A stretch of DNA of 5,333 bases from Pseudomonas sp. GTDB lineage: Bacteria; Pseudomonadota; Gammaproteobacteria; Pseudomonadales; Pseudomonadaceae. Location of the stretch: NCBI GenBank assembly GCA_030654635.1, contig JAURXE010000279.1, positions 1 through 5,333 of the forward strand, given 5' to 3'. Within the stretch, counting starts at the first letter, position 1. The number at the start of each line of letters is the position of its first letter. The notes under the pieces were generated by a model. It did no database searches and was not told the DNA's origin. It was given only the letters and a program-made list of their open reading frames with translations. Positions 1-3,943 of the stretch are shown here, in pieces. A program made the position numbers and the translations under genes.

Positions 1-323
1 ATGTCGTCGATGATCAGCACATCCCGGTCAATAAAGGAGATTTCCGGCTTGGCCTTCCAGAACAGCTCACCACCGCTGGTTTCATTGCGGTAGCGAGTGG
101 CGTGCAGATAAGACTGCTCCAGCGGGAAATTCAGCTTGGGCAGCAACTTGCCGGAAAACACCAAACCGCCGTTCATCACACAGAACACCACCGGATTGCG
201 CTCCGCCAGCTCGGCGTTAATCGCCTGCGCCACGCGATCAATCGCCGCCTCAAGCTGGGCTTCGGTGTACAGACAATCGGCCTCAGCCATTACTTGACGG
301 ATGTGCGCCAGATCAACGGACAT
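1..323 (-). CDS. hpt: Hypoxanthine-guanine phosphoribosyltransferase, N-terminal part (cut by window edge)
   Basis: Purine salvage enzyme of the cytoplasm: it transfers phosphoribose from PRPP to hypoxanthine or guanine, giving IMP or GMP. Only the first 107 residues plus part of a codon are present; family members in Pseudomonas are about 185 aa, so roughly 40% is missing beyond base 1. The protein starts MSVDLAHIRQVMAEAD. Visible family marks are the core segment FCVMNGGLVFSGKLL (about residues 47-61), the flexible-loop segment TRYRNETSGGELFW (about 76-89), and the beginning of the PRPP-binding motif, VLIIDD, at 102-107, cut at the window edge. The ATG at 321-323 is chosen because AGAGGAA lies five bases upstream on the minus strand. 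It lies downstream of the TRIC-family gene on the same strand with a 138-base gap holding its own likely promoter. Identification is firm; only the C-terminal half cannot be checked. Confidence 0.93.
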   Translation of the reverse strand, partial: MSVDLAHIRQVMAEADCLYTEAQLEAAIDRVAQAINAELAERNPVVFCVMNGGLVFSGKLLPKLNFPLEQSYLHATRYRNETSGGELFWKAKPEISFIDRDVLIIDD

Positions 324-328
324 AGTGA

Positions 329-335
329 TTCCTCT
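329..335 (-). promoter_or_regulatory. Ribosome binding site of hpt
   Basis: Read on the minus strand this is AGAGGAA, five bases before the hpt ATG. It is a clear Shine-Dalgarno match and fixes the start codon. Confidence 0.75.
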
Positions 336-363
336 GCGATAAGCCCAGTAAAAAAGGGGACAA

Positions 364-392
364 AAGATACTGACCAATCGGCCAAGCAGCAA
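364..392 (-). promoter_or_regulatory. Candidate sigma-70 promoter for hpt
   Basis: On the minus strand TTGCTG (387-392) and TATCTT (364-369) are separated by exactly 17 bases. The -35 matches the consensus at 3 of 6 positions and the -10 at 4 of 6. Transcription would start near base 357 and give a leader of about 35 bases that includes the hpt ribosome binding site. The placement suggests hpt can be expressed independently of the upstream TRIC-family gene. The match is moderate and not experimentally supported. Confidence 0.4.
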
Positions 393-461
393 GCGCAACA
401 GGATAAACCTCGTCATTGCTCGCAGCTAGCTGACCGGGCGCGGGATTGTCGCCCAGCCCAC

Positions 462-1076
462 TCAGTCCAGCAGATGGAACCTCGGCAAGCGCCACTGCCA
501 ACGCATGGCCGCCATGCGCACACTAAACACCACGCCCATGGCGATGATGGAGGCCAGCTCAGCGGCGCACTGCAACTGCAATAAAGCCACGTAGACCAGC
601 GCTCCGAGCAGACAGGCCGAGGCGTAAATCTCCTGACGGAAAATCAGCGGAATTTCGTTGCACAACACATCACGAATAACCCCACCCACCACACCGCTCA
701 TCACCCCCATGATCAGCGCCGTGCCAATCGGCACCTGCTGAGCCAGGGCCAGCGCCGTGCCACTGATGGTAAACACCGCCAAGCCAAAGGCGTCGGCCAG
801 CAACAGGCCAAATTCATGAATAGGTTTGGTCATGCGCACCCACAGCACGGTGCCGAGCGCCGCGCCAAGCGCCACCCAGATGCCGCTTTGATCGGCCACC
901 CAACCCACCGGATGGCGGCCCAAAATCACATCGCGCAGCGTGCCACCACCCAGAGCGGTGACCAAACCAAGCACCGAGACACCAAACAAATCCATCGACT
1001 TGCGCCCCGCCATCAAGGCACCGCTGATCGCAAAAACCGCCACGCCAAACAGATCGCAGTAATAAAGCACTGTCAT
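462..1076 (-). CDS. TRIC-channel / UPF0126 family inner-membrane protein (YicG-like)
   Basis: Integral membrane protein of about 204 aa, close to E. coli YicG in length. The family (Pfam 'glycine transporter'/TRIC) includes bacterial and archaeal homologues of trimeric intracellular cation channels, so an ion-conducting role is likely, but the ion is not readable here. Two homologous halves are evident: DLFGVAVFAISG (residues 8-19) followed by GGGTLRDV (43-50), and DAFGLAVFTISG (95-106) followed by GGVIRDV (131-137), an offset of about 87 residues. Each half supplies three hydrophobic spans, with a seventh near the C-terminus. The stop is TGA at 462-464. The start is uncertain: ATG 1076 is chosen because homologues begin just ahead of the first span; GTG at 1079 lies eight bases from AAGGG (1088-1092) and is also possible; an in-frame TTG at 1100 is less likely because it lies upstream of that site. 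It is divergent from the RHH regulator gene and upstream of hpt. Confidence 0.9.
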   Translation of the reverse strand: MTVLYYCDLFGVAVFAISGALMAGRKSMDLFGVSVLGLVTALGGGTLRDVILGRHPVGWVADQSGIWVALGAALGTVLWVRMTKPIHEFGLLLADAFGLAVFTISGTALALAQQVPIGTALIMGVMSGVVGGVIRDVLCNEIPLIFRQEIYASACLLGALVYVALLQLQCAAELASIIAMGVVFSVRMAAMRWQWRLPRFHLLD

Positions 1077-1153
1077 CACCGCACCAACCCTTGCACTCAA
1101 GCCCGATGTCGCAGGCGTTGAAGCCGCAAAAAAACCAATTTAATTAGTTTTTT

Positions 1154-1183
1154 ATTATAATGCTGTTAGCATTAAGTTGTAAT
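1154..1183 (-). promoter_or_regulatory. Candidate promoter for the TRIC-family gene
   Basis: On the minus strand a perfect TATAAT (1154-1159) has ATTACA (1178-1183, 4 of 6 matches to TTGACA) 18 bases upstream. The implied leader is about 70 bases. The 17-bp palindrome at 1158-1174 fills the spacer and overlaps the -10, a typical repressor-site position. Confidence 0.5.
1158..1174. promoter_or_regulatory. Perfect 7-3-7 palindrome, likely operator
   Basis: TAATGCT, a three-base spacer GTT, then AGCATTA: both arms match perfectly. It overlaps the -10 and spacer of the TRIC-family promoter and sits in an AT-rich island in otherwise GC-rich DNA. A dimeric DNA-binding protein site is the simplest reading. 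The neighbouring RHH protein (start at 1412) is a candidate ligand by location only. Confidence 0.45.
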
Positions 1184-1205
1184 GATCATACGACTAAAGG
1201 CGCGC

Positions 1206-1310
1206 ATGATCAGCACCTCAAGCAGGGTGCTGATGGAGGGCAAGGAGCTGTCGCAGGTCGCAATTGTCCGGCGCGACCCAACCACCCTATCCTGCCCACA
1301 GCCTCTTTGA
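1206..1310 (+). CDS. Possible small ORF, 34 aa, unknown function
   Basis: An ATG at 1206 is preceded by AAAGG (1196-1200) at a five-base spacing and opens a 34-codon frame ending in TGA at 1308-1310. The product begins MISTSSRVLMEGKELSQVA and ends in a proline-rich tail. About three quarters of its codons end in G or C, like the real genes here, which is why it is listed. An in-frame ATG at 1182 would add eight residues but lacks a good ribosome binding site. No family is recognised. It could be a leader peptide, a remnant of a larger gene, or chance; length alone gives little support. Confidence 0.25.
   Translation: MISTSSRVLMEGKELSQVAIVRRDPTTLSCPQPL
1209..1234. repeat. Inverted repeat, 9-bp stem with 8-base loop
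   Basis: ATCAGCACC (1209-1217) pairs perfectly with GGTGCTGAT (1226-1234) around loop TCAAGCAG. There is no following T-run, so it is not a standard terminator. It falls inside the start of the possible 34-aa ORF and would form a stable hairpin in RNA of either strand. Confidence 0.4.
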
Positions 1311-1345
1311 GTGGCAGCCTGGAGGGGGTTGTTCATGCATGGCCG

Positions 1346-1374
1346 GTGACAGCCCAGAGCCTGGCAATTACAAT
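1346..1374 (+). promoter_or_regulatory. Sigma-70-like promoter for the RHH gene
   Basis: GTGACA (1346-1351) and TACAAT (1369-1374) each match the consensus at 5 of 6 positions and are exactly 17 bases apart. Transcription would begin near 1381 and give a leader of about 30 bases to the ATG at 1412. This is the best promoter match in the window. Confidence 0.6.
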
Positions 1375-1411
1375 TTGATTATCATTTATCGCAACCGTGA
1401 CCGAGCAACCC

Positions 1412-1600
1412 ATGGAAAACAAAACTGCACGCCTCACCATACTTATCGACCCGGTCAAGAAAAAGGCTTTGGAAGAGCTTTGCGCCGGCCAGGACCTGAC
1501 CTCATCGCAGGTGGTGCGCCAACTGATCCGTGACTACCTCGAAGCCCACGGCGTGAGTTACGCCACCAAAAGCAAAATCAACCTTAACGCCAAAAGCTAA
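1412..1600 (+). CDS. Small ribbon-helix-helix (CopG/Arc-type) DNA-binding protein
   Basis: Predicted 62-aa cytoplasmic DNA-binding protein. The layout is that of the ribbon-helix-helix fold: a short N-terminal strand TARLTILI (residues 5-12) that would pair with that of a second subunit and insert into the major groove, helix A from about P14 to G26, and helix B from about T30 to A45 (TSSQVVRQLIRDYLEA). A basic tail (TKSKINLNAKS) follows. It is likely a dimeric repressor or auto-regulator. The start is uncertain: a GTG at 1397 would add five residues (to 67 aa); ATG 1412 is preferred because the fold needs nothing more upstream, although neither start has a clear ribosome binding site. It is read from its own promoter, divergent from the TRIC-family gene. 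No toxin gene of a toxin-antitoxin pair is adjacent, so an orphan regulator is the better call. Specificity cannot be read from sequence. Confidence 0.82.
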   Translation: MENKTARLTILIDPVKKKALEELCAGQDLTSSQVVRQLIRDYLEAHGVSYATKSKINLNAKS

Positions 1601-1740
1601 GCACCGCACCCCTGCGCCCCTCTTCAGGCTAAACCGCCTCCGCGTACGGCTTGCTTGCCTGCGCTGAATTTAAACTGCCACCTTGCGCGTGCACCATCTA
1701 AAGCACTTGGGCAGCTCCCCGCAGACTCAAATCAGCGCAC

Positions 1741-1768
1741 CGCTCGGCAGTTATTCCCTGCCTGAGCG
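1741..1768. repeat. Stem-loop, 10 bp with one bulged base
   Basis: CGCTCGGCAG (1741-1750) pairs with CTGCC (1758-1762) and GAGCG (1764-1768), with T1763 bulged and loop TTATTCC. The stem is GC-rich and should be stable. No T-tract follows on either strand, so an intrinsic terminator is unlikely, although it may mark the end of the RHH transcript or part of a structured RNA. Confidence 0.45.
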
Positions 1769-1811
1769 TTAGCCCTGCGCGCACAGGCGACCAAGGTCGA
1801 AGCGCAATCAA

Positions 1812-1823
1812 GCATGCGCATGC
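1812..1823. promoter_or_regulatory. Perfect 12-bp palindrome
   Basis: GCATGCGCATGC is fully self-complementary and directly abuts the AT-rich island that contains a TATAAT at 1827-1832. Its location suggests a protein-binding site in the control region of the gene at 1955; no known regulator is recognised. Confidence 0.3.
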
Positions 1824-1827
1824 TATT

Positions 1828-1849
1828 ATAATACAGTGATAATACTAAG
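1828..1849. repeat. Tandem 11-bp direct repeat in AT-rich island
   Basis: ATAATACAGTG (1828-1838) and ATAATACTAAG (1839-1849) share their first seven bases and are one helical turn apart. The segment also contains a 6-bp inverted repeat, TATTAT (1824-1829) with ATAATA (1839-1844). A TATAAT is present at 1827-1832, but no acceptable -35 box lies 16-18 bases upstream, so any promoter here would be weak or activator-dependent. Confidence 0.4.
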
Positions 1850-1866
1850 CACCCATAAAAGCACCC
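1847..1866. repeat. 8-bp direct repeat AAGCACCC, 12-bp period
   Basis: AAGCACCC occurs at 1847-1854 and again at 1859-1866. It follows immediately on the 11-bp repeats, so two repeated motifs lie within about 40 bases. This may be an operator array or chance. Confidence 0.3.
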
Positions 1867-1901
1867 GAGCGCATGCCTGCACACCGCCTGACCGGACCGC
1901 T

Positions 1902-1913
1902 AGGTGCTCACCT
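1902..1913. repeat. Short palindrome AGGTG-CT-CACCT
   Basis: Five-base arms around a two-base spacer, 42 bases before the start of the 76-aa gene and therefore within its probable leader. The loop is too short for a good RNA hairpin at full pairing, so a protein site is more likely than an RNA structure. Weak on its own. Confidence 0.2.
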
Positions 1914-1954
1914 GTAACCCTGCTTTAACCACTCGCAGCCGCCTGGGGATTGTA

Positions 1955-2185
1955 ATGAAGCGTGAAGATGTAAAAGCCAAACATGGTGAAGGGGTGATAT
2001 TCGACACCCATGTAATTTCCAACCCAACCAACACCAAAGACTGGATTGTGTTCTTTAAAAAAGGCGCCGGGCGGAGCTTTTTCCTGGTCGATGATGGCGA
2101 AGAAATCGAGTCCTTTAGTCACCTTGATGACTTGATCGAAGAACTCAGACAACTTGGCATCAAAGCTGCTGAAATTCATTTCTAA
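1955..2185 (+). CDS. Conserved-looking hypothetical protein, 76 aa
   Basis: Small soluble acidic protein with no recognised family. It starts MKREDVKAKHGEG and ends RQLGIKAAEIHF. The sequence suggests an alpha/beta fold: a strand around residues 14-21 (VIFDTHVI), two strands at about 30-36 (WIVFFKK) and 41-46 (SFFLVD), a charged helix at about 55-68 (SHLDDLIEELRQLG), then a final strand AEIHF. There is no signal peptide or membrane span. An in-frame start at 1904 would add 17 residues; ATG 1955 is preferred because GGGGA (1945-1949) lies five bases before it and the added stretch (LTCNPALTTRSRLG) looks non-coding. It leads a plus-strand cluster, 30 bases ahead of the 57-aa gene. I believe similar proteins occur in other Pseudomonas, but that is recollection, not a search. 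Function unknown. Confidence 0.78.
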   Translation: MKREDVKAKHGEGVIFDTHVISNPTNTKDWIVFFKKGAGRSFFLVDDGEEIESFSHLDDLIEELRQLGIKAAEIHF

Positions 2186-2200
2186 GCCCGCGCCCCCGTA

Positions 2201-2207
2201 AAGGAGT
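2201..2207 (+). promoter_or_regulatory. Ribosome binding site of the 57-aa gene
   Basis: AAGGAGT, eight bases before ATG 2216, is the strongest Shine-Dalgarno match in the window and is the main reason for calling the short gene that follows. Confidence 0.75.
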
Positions 2208-2215
2208 CCCACGCT

Positions 2216-2389
2216 ATGTCGGTCAAAGTTGAACATTCCTCCAATCAGGGTGAAGCGCTGTGGACGGTGCGTTTCGCCAGCCAACAGGTGCAATTTCGCC
2301 GCGAGCAAAGCGCCCATGAATACGCCGCCAAACTCAAAGAACGCATCGACGCCGCGCACCCCTACCCAAACCCCTCACAACCCAGCTAG
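2216..2389 (+). CDS. Small hypothetical protein, 57 aa
   Basis: A 57-codon frame from ATG 2216 to TAG 2387-2389, easily missed because it is short. It has a near-ideal ribosome binding site and lies 30 bases after the 76-aa gene on the same strand, so the two are probably co-transcribed. The product begins MSVKVEHSSNQGEALWTVRF. Two short strands are likely, at residues 14-20 (ALWTVRF) and 23-28 (QQVQFR), then a basic amphipathic helix at about 31-47 (SAHEYAAKLKERIDAAH) and a proline-rich tail (HPYPNPSQPS). No membrane span, cysteine pair or known motif is visible. The compact strand-strand-helix layout could suit a small binding partner or regulator, but that is inference. Longer frames overlapping it on both strands read as low-complexity shadow translations and were discarded. 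Confidence 0.72.
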   Translation: MSVKVEHSSNQGEALWTVRFASQQVQFRREQSAHEYAAKLKERIDAAHPYPNPSQPS

Positions 2390-2408
2390 CCACTCAGGCA
2401 TCCCAGCC

Positions 2409-2427
2409 GCGCGGCGAACCGCCGTGT
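2409..2427 (+). repeat. Small GC-rich hairpin in the leader of the DUF1275 gene
   Basis: CGGCG (2412-2416) and CGCCG (2420-2424) pair around AAC; one C-G and two G-U pairs extend the RNA stem to eight. It lies between the 57-aa gene and the next start codon and just ahead of its weak ribosome binding site, so it could affect translation or mark the end of the upstream transcript. No T-run follows. Confidence 0.25.
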
Positions 2428-2442
2428 ACCGAGTAAAACTTT

Positions 2443-3204
2443 ATGCCCGTCGCCTACGCCCGCCGCCTGATAGGACGCCAACGCAGCCCCCACCACAATC
2501 GCCAGCTAGGTTTAACGCTGGCCTTTGTGGCAGGGGCCATCAATGCCGGCGGCTTTCTCGCGGTGCAGCAATACACCTCGCACATGACCGGCATCGTCTC
2601 GTCGATGGCCGACAACCTGGTACTCGGCGCTTATGAATTGGTGCTCAGTGGTGCCGGTGGACTGCTGTGTTTTTTGCTCGGGGCCGCGTGCTGCGCGGTG
2701 ATGGTCAATTATTCGCGGCGCCGGCTAATGCACAGCGAATTCGCTCTGCCGCTGCTGCTCGAAGCCCTGTTGCTGCTCGGTTTTGGCTTGCTCGGCGCGC
2801 GCCTGTCGACCATCGACGGCCTGTTTGTACCGGTCACCGTGATGCTGCTGTGCTTCATCATGGGGCTGCAAAATGCGCTGATCACCAAGCTCTCCAAGGC
2901 GGAAATCCGCACCACCCACATCACCGGCATAGTCACCGACATCGGCATTGAACTGGGCAAACTCTTCTACTGCAATCGCCTCAAAGCACCGCAACAACCC
3001 AAGGTGCTGGCCGATCGCAACAAGCTCAAAACGCTCTGCCTGCTGGCACTCTGCTTCAGCCTGGGCGGCGTGCTTGGCGCCCTGGGCTTTAAGCATATCG
3101 GCTACCTGTCCACGGTGCCGCTGGCGCTGGTCTTGGTGACCCTGGCGATTGTGCCGGCGCTGGACGACTTGAATTTCTTGCTGCGCCGCCGGCGTAGCCA
3201 ATAA
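2443..3204 (+). CDS. DUF1275 / YoaK-family inner-membrane protein
   Basis: Predicted 253-aa multi-pass membrane protein of the DUF1275 (YoaK) family; function is not established for the family and no substrate can be inferred. Hydrophobic spans lie at about 23-42, 66-88, 99-118, 127-146, 195-216 and 224-240. The family hallmarks are TSHMTG (45-50) after the first span and RTTHITG (156-162) in the middle, preceded by the conserved NALITKLSKAEI. The two T-S/T-H-M/I-T-G elements look like copies in an internally duplicated protein. The C-terminus is strongly basic (LLRRRRSQ), which fits a cytoplasmic end. The only candidate ribosome binding site is weak (GAGT at 2431-2434, eight bases upstream). 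It follows the 57-aa gene by 53 bases and probably shares its transcript. It ends 98 bases before upp, with no evident terminator between them. Confidence 0.88.
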   Translation: MPVAYARRLIGRQRSPHHNRQLGLTLAFVAGAINAGGFLAVQQYTSHMTGIVSSMADNLVLGAYELVLSGAGGLLCFLLGAACCAVMVNYSRRRLMHSEFALPLLLEALLLLGFGLLGARLSTIDGLFVPVTVMLLCFIMGLQNALITKLSKAEIRTTHITGIVTDIGIELGKLFYCNRLKAPQQPKVLADRNKLKTLCLLALCFSLGGVLGALGFKHIGYLSTVPLALVLVTLAIVPALDDLNFLLRRRRSQ

Positions 3205-3215
3205 GCCCACAGGCA

Positions 3216-3245
3216 TCGACAAGAACTCCGACAAAAGGCTGCAAT
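3216..3245 (+). promoter_or_regulatory. Weak candidate promoter for upp-uraA
   Basis: TCGACA (3216-3221, 5 of 6) and TGCAAT (3240-3245, 4 of 6) are 18 bases apart in the 98-base gap before upp. The match is modest, and read-through from the DUF1275 gene is an alternative because no terminator separates them. Confidence 0.25.
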
Positions 3246-3302
3246 TGGCGCCCGCTGTGTTTAACCTAGTGGCATCGTTAACGCCGCGCCGGAGTCGTAG
3301 CC

Positions 3303-3941
3303 ATGCCTGTTCGTGAAATCCGCCACCCCCTGATTCGTCACAAGCTGGGGCTGATGCGCCGCGCTGATATCAGCACCAAGAATTTTCGCGAACTGGCCCA
3401 GGAAGTCGGCGCCCTGCTGACCTACGAAGCCACCGCCGATCTGCCCTTGGAGAGCATCGAGATCCAGGGCTGGTGCGGCGCGGTGCAGGTGGAGAAAATC
3501 GCCGGCAAGAAGATCACCGTGGTGCCGATTCTGCGTGCCGGCATCGGCATGCTCGATGGCGTGCTCAGTCTGATCCCCGGAGCCAAGGTCAGCGCGGTCG
3601 GCGTCGCCCGCAATGAACAAACCCTGCAAGCCCATACCTACCTGGAAAAGCTGGTGCCGGAGATCGACGAGCGCCTGGCGCTGATCATTGACCCGATGCT
3701 GGCCACCGGCGGTTCCATGGTCGCCACCATCGACCTGTTGAAACGCGCCGGCTGCAAGGAGATTCGCGCCATGGTGTTGGTCGCCGCACCCGAAGGTATC
3801 CAGGCGGTGCACAACGCCCACCCGGAGGTGATGATCTTCACCGCCTCGATCGACCAATGCCTGAACGAGCACGGCTACATCATTCCCGGCCTCGGTGATG
3901 CCGGCGATAAAATTTTCGGCACCAAACAAAAAGACGCCTGA
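3303..3941 (+). CDS. upp: Uracil phosphoribosyltransferase
   Basis: Cytoplasmic pyrimidine-salvage enzyme: uracil plus PRPP gives UMP and pyrophosphate. The 212-aa length is normal for Pseudomonas (E. coli Upp is 208). Family landmarks in order: [16 protein letters not shown] (residues 4-19), [12 protein letters not shown] (75-86), the segment around RNEQT (103-107), the PRPP-binding loop [12 protein letters not shown] (128-139), and the C-terminal uracil-binding element [17 protein letters not shown] (191-207). All expected residues are present and nothing is truncated. The ATG at 3303 is supported by GGAG (3291-3294) eight bases upstream. uraA begins two bases after its stop codon, so the two are surely one operon, coupling uracil import to its conversion to UMP. 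A hpt gene lies about 3 kb to the left on the other strand. Confidence 0.98.
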   Translation: MPVREIRHPLIRHKLGLMRRADISTKNFRELAQEVGALLTYEATADLPLESIEIQGWCGAVQVEKIAGKKITVVPILRAGIGMLDGVLSLIPGAKVSAVGVARNEQTLQAHTYLEKLVPEIDERLALIIDPMLATGGSMVATIDLLKRAGCKEIRAMVLVAAPEGIQAVHNAHPEVMIFTASIDQCLNEHGYIIPGLGDAGDKIFGTKQKDA

Positions 3942-3943
3942 AC

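Larger units (their letters stand above)
1077..1396. other. Divergent intergenic region between TRIC-family gene and RHH gene
   Basis: About 320 bases without a well-supported gene. From left to right it holds the leader of the TRIC-family gene, an A/T-rich island with that gene's promoter and a perfect palindrome, a weak 34-codon ORF with a plausible ribosome binding site, a 9-bp stem-loop (1209-1234), a GC-rich stretch, and at the right a good sigma-70-like promoter for the RHH gene. No tRNA, transposon end or intrinsic terminator with a T-run is visible. Confidence 0.6.
1601..1954. other. Gene-poor intergenic stretch upstream of the small-protein cluster
   Basis: About 350 bases with no supported gene on either strand; the longest frames are short and lack ribosome binding sites. 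The left part (1601-1740) is C-rich on this strand and shows nothing recognisable. The right part holds a bulged stem-loop (1741-1768), a 12-bp palindrome (1812-1823), an AT-rich island with tandem 11-bp repeats (1828-1849), an 8-bp direct repeat (1847-1866), and a short palindrome (1902-1913) before the ribosome binding site of the next gene. It is probably the control region for the cluster that starts at 1955, and could also hold a small RNA. Confidence 0.5.

Noticed and set aside
436..454. Terminator between the TRIC-family gene and hpt
   Set aside because: There is only a five-base GC stem with a nine-base loop and no T-run on the minus strand, and the nearby 10-bp palindrome at 423-432 has no T-run either.
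102..584. Plus-strand frame of 160 codons across the left edge and gap
   Set aside because: It is antisense to hpt and the TRIC-family gene. The product is rich in His/Gln/Arg with no plausible fold, and there is no ribosome binding site.
1371..1390. Fur-box-like AT-rich sequence before the RHH gene
   Set aside because: TTTGATTATCATTTATC resembles part of a Fur box, but an ungapped comparison gives only about 11 of 19 matches, and no iron-related gene is near.
1397..1600. Antitoxin of a toxin-antitoxin pair
   Set aside because: The RHH fold fits, but no toxin-sized partner overlaps or adjoins it on the same strand; the next 350 bases are non-coding.
1601..1800. Integron attC site or REP element
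   Set aside because: The 1741-1768 hairpin prompted the check. No matching pair of attC core sequences (GTTRRRY and its complement), no integrase and no recognised Pseudomonas REP motif are present.
1873..1917. 14-codon ORF before the 76-aa gene
   Set aside because: It has no ribosome binding site, very short length and no sign of codon bias; it is likely chance.
1925..2359. Minus-strand frame of 144 codons opposite the two small genes
   Set aside because: It is a mirror of the plus-strand genes, which have good ribosome binding sites and proper starts; this frame has neither.
2229..2636. Plus-strand frame of 135 codons overlapping the 57-aa gene and DUF1275
   Set aside because: Its Pro/Arg/Thr-rich low-complexity translation overlaps two better supported genes in another frame.
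3270..3284. Sigma-54-like GG-N10-GC before upp
   Set aside because: TGGCATCGTTAACGC has the spacing but poor matches at the flanking conserved bases, and sigma-54 control of upp would be unexpected.
3261..3929. Long minus-strand frame opposite upp
   Set aside because: It is an antisense shadow of a clearly identified enzyme; the translation is Gly/Asp/His-rich and matches no family.
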